Shown piece after piece: positions 1 to 4,918 of a DNA stretch of 8,425 nucleotides (positions are counted from its first letter, which is position 1; each line of letters starts with the position of its first letter). The notes beneath the pieces were generated by a model. It had not been told where the DNA came from, made no database searches, and saw only the letters and a list, made by a program, of their open reading frames with translations. This DNA comes from Clostridiales bacterium (GTDB lineage: Bacteria > Bacillota > Clostridia > Oscillospirales > Oscillospiraceae): contig DPHR01000092.1 in assembly GCA_003522945.1 (NCBI GenBank), positions 1 through 8,425 on the forward strand. Reading direction: 5' to 3'. Position numbers and translations under genes: made by a program.

Positions 1-180
1 GTGGTGACGACGGAGAAGCTCGCGGCGCTCTCGGTGCTCGCAACGCACATCGCGCAGGGCGCGGTGACGACGCAGAAGATCGCGCCGGGCGCGGTCACGG
101 CGGAGAAGATCGCCGCGGGTGCTATCATCACGGCGCTGCTCGCGCCGAACGCCGTGACCGCCGAGAAGCTCGCGAACGAT
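1..180 (+). repeat. Six tandem 30-nt (10-residue) coding repeats
   Basis: The first 180 bases divide exactly into six 30-base units encoding VVTTEKLAAL, SVLATHIAQG, AVTTQKIAPG, AVTAEKIAAG, AIITALLAPN and AVTAEKLAND. Units 3, 4 and 6 are closest to each other, while units 2 and 5 have drifted. The array probably continues upstream of the window. Such decads with alternating hydrophobic positions are consistent with a fibrous trimeric shaft (inference). Confidence 0.75.
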
Positions 181-300
181 ATCCCGTATACGAAGTTCGG
201 CCTTGCCGCCGATCAGGTGCGGCACGTTTACGCCGGAACGACGGAGCCGGGCGCCGAGCTCGGCAGCGACGGGGATATCTATCTCATGTATTCGGAGTGA
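1..300 (+). CDS. Phage tail/fibre-like protein, C-terminal part (5' truncated by window)
   Basis: The open frame runs from the first base to a TGA at 298-300, so only the last 99 residues of a longer protein are seen; the GTG at position 1 is unlikely to be the real start. Residues 1-60 of the visible part are six 10-residue units of the type AVTAEKIAxG, a low-complexity repeat common in the shafts of phage fibres and tail appendages. The last 25 or so residues (GTTEPGAELGSDGDIYLMY) resemble a short C-terminal cap with a G-x-DGDIY pattern seen at the ends of phage structural proteins. A role as a virion surface appendage is therefore inferred from repeat style and from the neighbouring endolysin and portal genes; no receptor specificity can be read. 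The stop is 10 bases before the next start. Confidence 0.6.
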   Translation: MVTTEKLAALSVLATHIAQGAVTTQKIAPGAVTAEKIAAGAIITALLAPNAVTAEKLANDIPYTKFGLAADQVRHVYAGTTEPGAELGSDGDIYLMYSE

Positions 301-310
301 GGTGAACGGA

Positions 311-847
311 ATGGGAACGTTCAGCACGGCAGAGCCAACGAATGCGGCGGGATGGAGCGAGGAAGTATCCGGCGAAATTGTCAGCATGTACAACCAGGGG
401 AAGTACGGCTATGCCTACTATTCCAAGTGCGCTGTTACGCGGCTTTCCGATAACTCTATCTGTGTGCGGATAAAGATGTACTCCAACGCAATCATGGGAT
501 GGGGAGCGGCAAACAAAGCGGCGTACATCCCATGGGGCAGCAACGGCACGGAAAACGAGTTCGGCCCGAGCGAAGCGTACAATTACGGCAGCGGCTATTA
601 TCTTGCCGCTACTTATTACTACACGCTTCCGTCAACGTATACCGGCGCGACGGTGACTGCCGGAATGACCAGCGGGCACAGACCGACTACGGCAAACAGC
701 CCGGTCACCCTTGCCGTACCGGAGCCGGTCGGCGATGTGCTGTACTTCAAGACCGGCGGGACGTGGAAGCAGGCGACGCTGTACCGCAAGGGCGGCGCAT
801 GGGAAAATGCGTCGGCAAAATTCAAAGCAGGAGGTATATGGAAATGA
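311..847 (+). CDS. Phage virion-associated protein with C-terminal GGxW repeats (function unknown)
   Basis: This encodes a 178-residue protein. The ATG at 311 is preferred because GAGGTG at 299-304 lies six bases upstream; a GTG at 302 in the same frame is a weaker alternative. Residues 1-140 are rich in Tyr, Gly, Asn and Ser with no motif I recognise, suggesting a beta-rich surface domain. The C-terminus carries three spaced copies of an aromatic-basic-x-GG-x-W motif (YFKTGGTWK, LYRKGGAWE, KFKAGGIWK, about 13 residues apart). Similar W-G-G tails occur at the ends of tail and fibre proteins in Firmicute phages. No signal peptide or membrane segment is visible. The stop overlaps the start of the endolysin gene (ATGA at 844-847). 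It is most likely a tail or receptor-contact component, but the specific role is unknown. Confidence 0.65.
   Translation: MGTFSTAEPTNAAGWSEEVSGEIVSMYNQGKYGYAYYSKCAVTRLSDNSICVRIKMYSNAIMGWGAANKAAYIPWGSNGTENEFGPSEAYNYGSGYYLAATYYYTLPSTYTGATVTAGMTSGHRPTTANSPVTLAVPEPVGDVLYFKTGGTWKQATLYRKGGAWENASAKFKAGGIWK
829..834 (+). promoter_or_regulatory. Ribosome binding site of the endolysin gene (decides the start)
   Basis: A perfect AGGAGG sits inside the end of the upstream gene. It is 9 bases before the ATG at 844 but only 3 bases before the in-frame ATG at 838, which favours 844 as the start. Confidence 0.75.
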
Positions 848-1593
848 ACGGTATCGACATTTCCCAGTGGCAGGGCGACATGGACCTGACGCCCTATAAA
901 GACGGCTTCGTCATCATTCGCGGCGGGTTCTGGACGAGCGCGGACCCGTGGGCGGAGCGGAACATCGCAAAGTGCGACGCTCTCGGCATTCCGTGGGGGC
1001 TTTACTGGTATTCCTACGCGCTCAACGAGGCGCAGGCACGGCAGGAGGCGGAGGCCTGTCTCAAATTTCTTGCCGGACGGAAGCCCTGTCTCGGCGTGTG
1101 GTTCGACATGGAGGACGCCGACGGGTACAAGGCAAAGAACGGCTTCCCGGAGAATGAGACGGTCAACGCCATGTGCAAGGTGTTCTGCGCGGCTATGGAA
1201 GACGCGGGGAACAGAACCGGCGTGTACGCCAGCCTGAGCTGGTTTGATACGCACATCGGCGAGACGGGGTATGATAAATGGATCGCCGCGTGGGGCGCGA
1301 ACGACGGCGTGCATTATCCCGACCTTTCCGGGAAGTGCGTCATGCAGCAGTACCGGGGCAGCCCGCTGGATCTGGATATTTTGTATGTGCCGCTTTCGTA
1401 TTTTGACGATGGCGCGGCGGGCGGAGCAGAGCCCCATCCCAGCGAAAAGGACGGGGAATGCGTAAGTGTCTCGGCGATGGCGCAGGAGGTGCTCGACGGA
1501 AAGTGGGGCAACGGCGAGGAGCGAAAGCAGAAGCTCGGCGCGTGGTTTTACGATCTCGTGCAGGGCGAAGTGAACCGGATGCTGGGGGTGTGA
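844..1593 (+). CDS. GH25 lysozyme-type endolysin with C-terminal CW_7 wall-binding motif
   Basis: This encodes a 249-residue N-acetylmuramidase of glycoside hydrolase family 25, which cleaves the MurNAc-GlcNAc bond of peptidoglycan, here probably to lyse the host at the end of phage growth. Family marks are the N-terminal GIDISQWQG (Asp5), the central FDMED with the D-x-E pair (Asp88, Glu90), GVYAS at 126-130, and the late Asp in LDLDI (175-179). These correspond to the acidic residues of Cpl-1-type lysozymes. Residues about 207-249 match the Cpl-7 type CW_7 repeat (AQEVLDGKWGNGEERKQKLG, then YDLVQGEVNRML), so one muropeptide-binding repeat is present. A short Gly/Pro/acidic linker at 188-206 joins the two. 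There is no signal peptide, so a holin would be expected for export, but none is visible here. The start overlaps the upstream stop (ATGA), which suggests translational coupling. Confidence 0.92.
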   Translation: MNGIDISQWQGDMDLTPYKDGFVIIRGGFWTSADPWAERNIAKCDALGIPWGLYWYSYALNEAQARQEAEACLKFLAGRKPCLGVWFDMEDADGYKAKNGFPENETVNAMCKVFCAAMEDAGNRTGVYASLSWFDTHIGETGYDKWIAAWGANDGVHYPDLSGKCVMQQYRGSPLDLDILYVPLSYFDDGAAGGAEPHPSEKDGECVSVSAMAQEVLDGKWGNGEERKQKLGAWFYDLVQGEVNRMLGV

Positions 1594-1594
1594 A

Positions 1595-3409
1595 ATGAAA
1601 TTACGAAAGAAACAGCCGCAGCCGGAGGTCATTTCCGGCTACGATTATTCCGACCGCGCGGCGCGCGAGCGGACGGCGTACGCGCTCTTCCGGCGCGCCA
1701 AAAACGCCCGCACCGCTGTGGAGATCGAGTGGGAAAAGTACAACGATTACTACAACGGCATCCACGATGTGACGCGCGATCTCACCGAGTTCTGCCGTGA
1801 GAACGACATCCCGTGGCTTCCGGCGAGCATTCCCGATCCGTATATCCTCGTCGAGAGCCAGATCGAACCGACCGTGCCGCAGCCGGAATTTCGCGGGCGC
1901 GACGACGATCTTGACAGCGCCATGGCCAAGCGGCGCGAATTTGCTGTGCGGTACATCGCCGAGAACAACCGCCTTTCCGACATGAACACGCGCAACGAGC
2001 GCCGCCTTCTGAAGCTCGGCGACGCCTTCTGGAAGGCGTACTGGGACGAGGATATGCGCTGCGGCGAGGCGCAGGGCGATATCCGCGTGAGCGATATCCC
2101 CGTGGAGGCGGTGTTTCCCGACCCCGCGGTGCGCGGCGGCAGCGTGCAGGACGGACAGTATCTCGACTACGTTTACCGCATCCACAAGGTGCGCTTCGCG
2201 CAGGTATTCCGCGCCGATCTCGAGGAGCTCGGCATCACGGCGGAGGAAGCGCTCGGCGAGGATTATGTGCCCCGCGGCGAGATCTTCGACATGACGAGCG
2301 CGCTGAGCGACACGGACGACACCGTACAGGTGCTCGAGCACTGGTTCCGCCAGCCGGTCGAAACGAGCGTGGACGGCGAGACGATCCCCGCCGGGGCGGT
2401 GGCGTGCTCCGTGCAGGCGGGCGGGCATGAGCTGCGGTATATCCCGAACTACTGGCGGCGCACGGGCGCGCAGAACACGCTCTTCCCGTTCGTGCACTAC
2501 TGGCGCATTCAGGACGAGAACCGCTTCTGGAATAAGAGCGAGCTCTCCGCGGTGCTCGATCTTGTAGACGCCGCGGACCGCAAGCTCGCCTCGGCGCTTT
2601 TGAACGACAGCTTTCTCTCCAACGACATCCTGCTCGTGGAGGACGGCGCTCTGGCCGACGGCGAGGAGCTTACGAACGAGCCGGGCGCGATCGTGCATCT
2701 CAAGCAGGGACGCATGGGCGGCGTGCAGCGCCTCGGCGGACTGCAGAGCGTCGGCAAGGCGGCGATGGATATCACCTGGTTCAAGGAGCAGATCGAGCGC
2801 GCCAGCCGCAGCTACGACACCGGCACCGGCAAGGAGACGGCGCGCGTCACGACCGCCTCGGGCCTCTCGATGCTCCGCGCCGACGGGCGCGAGCAGGCGG
2901 ACATCAAGCGCGCCGACCGAAACGCCGGGTTTGAACGGCTCTATGAGCTGCTCGACTGGCTCTGCCTGGAATTTTTCGACGACGACCGGATGCTGTATCT
3001 CGGCGCGCCGGAGGGGATGAGAGCGCCGGGACAGCGCATGATCTACAACAGCGCCGACTTTGCCCGCACGCTGCCGGAAGTCCGCTCTCTCACCGGCGAG
3101 GTGGTGCGCCCGTCCCGGGAATTTTTCCCGCGGGTGGATATCACGGTGCAGGCCGCCGACGGCGCGCGGCGTGACCGGCAGACGACGCTGCAGGCGCTCG
3201 ACAGTCTGACACGGGCGAACGTCACGGCGGAAAACTGGCGCATCTTCGCCACCGAGCTCGAAATTCTCGACATTCCCGACCGGCAGGAGATCGTCGGGGA
3301 GTGGGAGCGGAGGTTCGCGCCGACGGGGGAGACGGTTCCCACCGTCGACGGCTATGCCGCATACGCCTCCCGCAAAGAGGGCGGCGCTGAAGGAGGCGAG
3401 CCGGTATGA
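1595..3409 (+). CDS. Phage portal-like protein (P22-type fold suspected)
   Basis: This encodes a 604-residue protein beginning one base after the endolysin stop. Portal proteins form the dodecameric ring at one capsid vertex through which DNA is packaged and ejected. Supporting features are a helical N-terminal part with Tyr-rich EIEWEKYNDYYNG (43-55), the IEPTVPQPEFRGRDDD stretch (90-105), a helix followed by LGDAFWKAYWDED (141-153), a beta-rich middle section (about 160-340), and a long helix leading to a TASGLSMLRADGREQ segment (about 420-435). The last item resembles the conserved SG-x-x-L region before the clip and crown helices of portal proteins. Length is shorter than P22 gp1 (about 725) but normal for Firmicute phages. 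Assignment rests on overall pattern rather than one diagnostic motif. The absence of a terminase next to it is unusual. The stop overlaps the next start (ATGA at 3406-3409). Confidence 0.72.
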   Translation: MKLRKKQPQPEVISGYDYSDRAARERTAYALFRRAKNARTAVEIEWEKYNDYYNGIHDVTRDLTEFCRENDIPWLPASIPDPYILVESQIEPTVPQPEFRGRDDDLDSAMAKRREFAVRYIAENNRLSDMNTRNERRLLKLGDAFWKAYWDEDMRCGEAQGDIRVSDIPVEAVFPDPAVRGGSVQDGQYLDYVYRIHKVRFAQVFRADLEELGITAEEALGEDYVPRGEIFDMTSALSDTDDTVQVLEHWFRQPVETSVDGETIPAGAVACSVQAGGHELRYIPNYWRRTGAQNTLFPFVHYWRIQDENRFWNKSELSAVLDLVDAADRKLASALLNDSFLSNDILLVEDGALADGEELTNEPGAIVHLKQGRMGGVQRLGGLQSVGKAAMDITWFKEQIERASRSYDTGTGKETARVTTASGLSMLRADGREQADIKRADRNAGFERLYELLDWLCLEFFDDDRMLYLGAPEGMRAPGQRMIYNSADFARTLPEVRSLTGEVVRPSREFFPRVDITVQAADGARRDRQTTLQALDSLTRANVTAENWRIFATELEILDIPDRQEIVGEWERRFAPTGETVPTVDGYAAYASRKEGGAEGGEPV

Positions 3410-3510
3410 AATGTCCGTGCTGCGGCATTGAAATGCTGCGCAAGACGGCGGCGCAATGGGTGTGCCGCAATCCGAAATGCATCAAATACGATAAGGAGAA
3501 GAAAAAATGA
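3406..3510 (+). CDS. 34-residue zinc-ribbon microprotein between portal and coiled-coil genes
   Basis: A small gene of 34 codons with a perfect AGGAGG (3391-3396) 9 bases before its ATG and 4-base ATGA overlaps at both ends (3406-3409 with the portal gene, 3507-3510 with the next gene). That placement strongly argues it is translated. The protein starts MKCPCCG and later has CRNPKC, giving a CPxC/CxxxxC-type zinc knuckle (Cys3, Cys5, Cys6, Cys20, Cys25), and ends in a lysine-rich tail. Function is unknown. Small Cys-rich proteins of this kind are often found in phage morphogenesis operons and may bind zinc, nucleic acid or a partner protein. It is too short for most automatic gene callers. 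Confidence 0.72.
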   Translation: MKCPCCGIEMLRKTAAQWVCRNPKCIKYDKEKKK

Positions 3511-4487
3511 AGGCAGTACGACTTGGGAATTTTGGAACGAAGACCCCGCCCGACAAGAGCGCGGAGGAATGGCGCAGAAAGAAGAAAAACCTGACGAATA
3601 CAGGCTGGAGCAGCGCTCCGGCGGAAAGCGGGGAGACCGGCGGAAAGGACACGGGAACGGCCGGAACGCCGCCCGAACGCCGCCCGACGTACAGCGAAAC
3701 CATGCAGGGCTACTATGGCGACCGGTACGCCGACGCGCTTGCCGAAAACAAAACCGCCGCCGATGCCGCCGCAGAGACGGCCGAGCGGGACGCGCAGGAC
3801 GCGCTCGAGCGCATCCGCGGCGGATATAAGAGCACCGACCGTCAGCTTTACCGCGAGTATATGGAGAGCAAGCGCACGCTGCCGCAGCGTCTCGCCGCAC
3901 AGGGCATCACCGGCGGTCTGACGGAATCCTCGCAGGTGCGCCTTGCCAATTCCTACGGCGAGGAGCTCGCCGAAAACGAGAGAGCGCGTCTTGCCGAGGA
4001 AGCGAAGACATATTCTGCGCGCGACGCCCGGCTCGCCGCGGCGAGAGCCGAGCAGAGCCGCGCTGACGCCGAGGCGAAAAGGACGCACGGAGAGAGTCTT
4101 GCCAAGCTCTGGCAGGAGGCGGAAAAGCACCGGCGCGAGGACGCCGCCAAGACTGCCGCGCTGCTCGCCGCGGCGGGCGATTACTCCGGCTATGTCGGCA
4201 TGGGGCTCACGCAGGAGCAGGCGGACTATCTCGCGGAGATCTGGATGGGGCGGAACGGCGCTCTTGCGTCGCTGCGCCGCGCGCGGAACGCCGGAAATGC
4301 CGGAAACTCCGGCTCCGGCTCAAGTCTCGCCGACACGCTTTCCGAGTCGCTTCTCATCAAAGCCGAGCGCGGCGCGGACGCCGCCGTGGAGTATATCGCC
4401 GCGCAGCTCGCCTCCGGCGCCATCCGGAGCGACGAGGCGGAGGAGATCTGGAAGCTGCTCCGTACCTCGGAAGAGGAAGATATTTAA
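3507..4487 (+). CDS. Phage coiled-coil/Ala-Glu-rich structural protein (scaffold or internal virion protein candidate)
   Basis: This encodes a 326-residue protein. Its start overlaps the preceding stop (ATGA), and AAGGAG at 3493-3498 lies about 8 bases upstream. Residues 1-65 are polar and probably disordered (Lys, Thr, Gly and Pro rich). Residues about 75-215 are rich in Ala, Glu, Arg and Lys and look like long helices or coiled coil, broken by a conserved-looking segment YKSTDRQLYREYMESKRTLP and QGITGGLTESS (107-142). A Gly/Asn/Ser linker at 261-273 precedes a short acidic helical C-terminus. I recall this style of protein beside portal genes in Firmicute phages, but I do not recognise a named family. 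A scaffolding, ejection or internal virion role is inference. It is the last phage gene before host DNA, with no terminator directly after it. Confidence 0.68.
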   Translation: MKAVRLGNFGTKTPPDKSAEEWRRKKKNLTNTGWSSAPAESGETGGKDTGTAGTPPERRPTYSETMQGYYGDRYADALAENKTAADAAAETAERDAQDALERIRGGYKSTDRQLYREYMESKRTLPQRLAAQGITGGLTESSQVRLANSYGEELAENERARLAEEAKTYSARDARLAAARAEQSRADAEAKRTHGESLAKLWQEAEKHRREDAAKTAALLAAAGDYSGYVGMGLTQEQADYLAEIWMGRNGALASLRRARNAGNAGNSGSGSSLADTLSESLLIKAERGADAAVEYIAAQLASGAIRSDEAEEIWKLLRTSEEEDI

Positions 4488-4502
4488 TTTTTAAATTCTT
4501 CC

Positions 4503-4531
4503 TTGACAGATAGGAATGATTGCGCTAATAT
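4503..4531 (+). promoter_or_regulatory. Strong sigma-A promoter for the intergenic RNA
   Basis: A perfect -35 TTGACA (4503-4508) is followed after exactly 17 bases by TAATAT (4526-4531, 5 of 6 matches to TATAAT). The predicted start of transcription is about 4538. The promoter begins 16 bases after the last phage stop codon in a locally AT-rich patch, and no start codon with a ribosome binding site and a credible reading frame follows it. It is one of the best promoters in the window. Confidence 0.82.
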
Positions 4532-4577
4532 CATAATGGCGGGAAAGTTGGGCTTTCAATAAAAAAGCCGTCTCTCC

Positions 4578-4613
4578 GACCTCCGGCTGCCCAGCACAGC
4601 AGCCCGGAAGGTC
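4578..4613 (+). other. RNA hairpin, 13 bp with two single-base bulges
   Basis: GACCT (4578-4582) pairs with AGGTC (4609-4613), CC with GG (4606-4607), and GGCTGC (4585-4590) with GCAGCC (4599-4604). The loop is CCAGCACA, and A4608 and C4605 are bulged on the 3' side. The size and bulges suggest a functional stem rather than chance. Confidence 0.7.
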
Positions 4614-4629
4614 CCATACTTTTCTCCTC

Positions 4630-4665
4630 GGAGGATCGACCCCAACAGGGCGGGGACGATCCTCC
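4630..4665 (+). other. RNA hairpin, 9 bp plus 4 bp with A-A mismatch
   Basis: GGAGGATCG (4630-4638) is perfectly complementary to CGATCCTCC (4657-4665). After an A-A mismatch, CCCC (4640-4643) pairs with GGGG (4652-4655), leaving the loop AACAGGGC. The following TTTCTATT is a weak T-rich tail, so partial termination here is possible, though the tail is interrupted. Confidence 0.72.
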
Positions 4666-4761
4666 TTTCTATTGTCCAACGGGAGATCTGCTTGGCGGGT
4701 CTGGGGCCGAAAGGTGTTTTTGCCGACGTACACGCCGCCGGAGAAAATGGTTAAAACTTTA

Positions 4762-4781
4762 TTTGCGCCTGTGGGCGCAAA
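4762..4781 (+). other. Perfect 8-bp GC-rich stem-loop upstream of typA
   Basis: TTTGCGCC (4762-4769) and GGCGCAAA (4774-4781) form a perfect stem with the 4-base loop TGTG. No T-run follows on the + strand; a weak T-rich stretch follows on the - strand. It may end the upstream RNA, protect its 3' end, or be part of a weak terminator finishing at the TTTTT at 4808-4812. Confidence 0.55.
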
Positions 4782-4845
4782 CGCTGGCGAGACCTTCTGA
4801 CAGCTCGTTTTTATTGAAAAACAATGGAAAAATGAGAAAAATCTC

Positions 4846-4874
4846 TTTTCATATAGAATGCACTGTGATATAAT
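4846..4874 (+). promoter_or_regulatory. typA promoter with extended -10
   Basis: A perfect TATAAT (4869-4874) is preceded by TGA, giving an extended -10 (TG at 4866-4867). The -35 is weak (TTTTCA, 4846-4851) at 17-base spacing, as is usual for extended -10 promoters. The expected start is near 4881, leaving a leader of about 38 nt before the typA ATG. Confidence 0.72.
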
Positions 4875-4905
4875 ACTTCGCTGGTTTTGAATCGGATTTA
4901 CATTT

Positions 4906-4909
4906 GGAG
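4906..4909 (+). promoter_or_regulatory. Ribosome binding site of typA (decides the start)
   Basis: GGAG is 9 bases before the ATG at 4919. The in-frame TTG (4904) and ATG (4910) overlap or touch this site and cannot use it, so they are rejected as starts. Confidence 0.7.
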
Positions 4910-4918
4910 ATGGATATT

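Larger units (their letters stand above)
1..4487 (+). mobile_element. Prophage or prophage-remnant virion-gene block (left end outside window)
   Basis: Six consecutive + strand genes have phage character: a fibre-like repeat protein, a GGxW-repeat protein, a GH25 endolysin with a wall-binding motif, a portal-like protein, a zinc-ribbon microprotein and a helical Ala/Glu-rich protein. They are packed with gaps of 10 bases or less, or with ATGA overlaps, which is typical of a phage late operon. No integrase, terminase, capsid protein or direct-repeat attachment site is visible, and the block ends directly before an RNA promoter and the housekeeping gene typA. It could be the right end of a complete prophage whose remainder lies upstream, or a decayed or domesticated remnant. 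Base composition is close to that of the flanking host genes, suggesting long adaptation to this host lineage. Confidence 0.7.
4538..4740 (+). ncRNA. Candidate structured non-coding RNA, family not identified
   Basis: About 200 nt downstream of a near-consensus promoter show dense secondary structure and no convincing + strand reading frame. Strong local elements are a bulged 13-bp hairpin (4578-4613) and a 9+4-bp hairpin (4630-4665). The 5' end GGCGG (4538-4542) can pair with CCGCC (4735-4739) as a closing stem. GTTGGGC (4547-4553) can pair with GTCCAAC (4674-4680), and TCTCTC (4571-4576) with GGGAGA (4681-4686); these two are crossing, so they form either a pseudoknot or alternative states. 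A local GGCTTT/AAAGCC hairpin (4551-4569) competes with the former. Length and an open middle are compatible with a 6S-like RNA, but I see no diagnostic 6S, SRP, tmRNA or RNase P core sequence. The 3' end is uncertain: there is a run of five Ts at 4717-4721 and another at 4808-4812. Confidence 0.55.

Noticed and set aside
499..843. Longer N-terminal extension of the endolysin frame
   Set aside because: It reads through the neighbouring gene in another frame, gives a basic low-complexity sequence, and places the GH25 start motif far from the N-terminus.
619..1632. Antisense reading frame opposite the endolysin
   Set aside because: It overlaps a clear GH25 gene and shows no recognisable domain.
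1601..2698. Antisense reading frame opposite the portal gene
   Set aside because: It is a shadow frame rich in Val, Ala, His and Arg, with no domain and no ribosome binding site consistent with the operon.
4599..4613. CCCGGAAGG resembling the SRP RNA apical loop
   Set aside because: The symmetric internal loop and the matching GGAAGCAGCC context of SRP RNA are missing; the bases are mostly consumed in a different bulged hairpin.
4491..4733. 80-codon reverse-strand frame over the candidate RNA
   Set aside because: No promoter or credible ribosome binding site on that strand was noticed. The sequence is better explained by RNA structure and a strong + strand promoter.
4904..4912. TTG (4904) or ATG (4910) as the typA start
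   Set aside because: Both overlap or touch the GGAG site that serves the ATG at 4919, which gives the standard family N-terminus.
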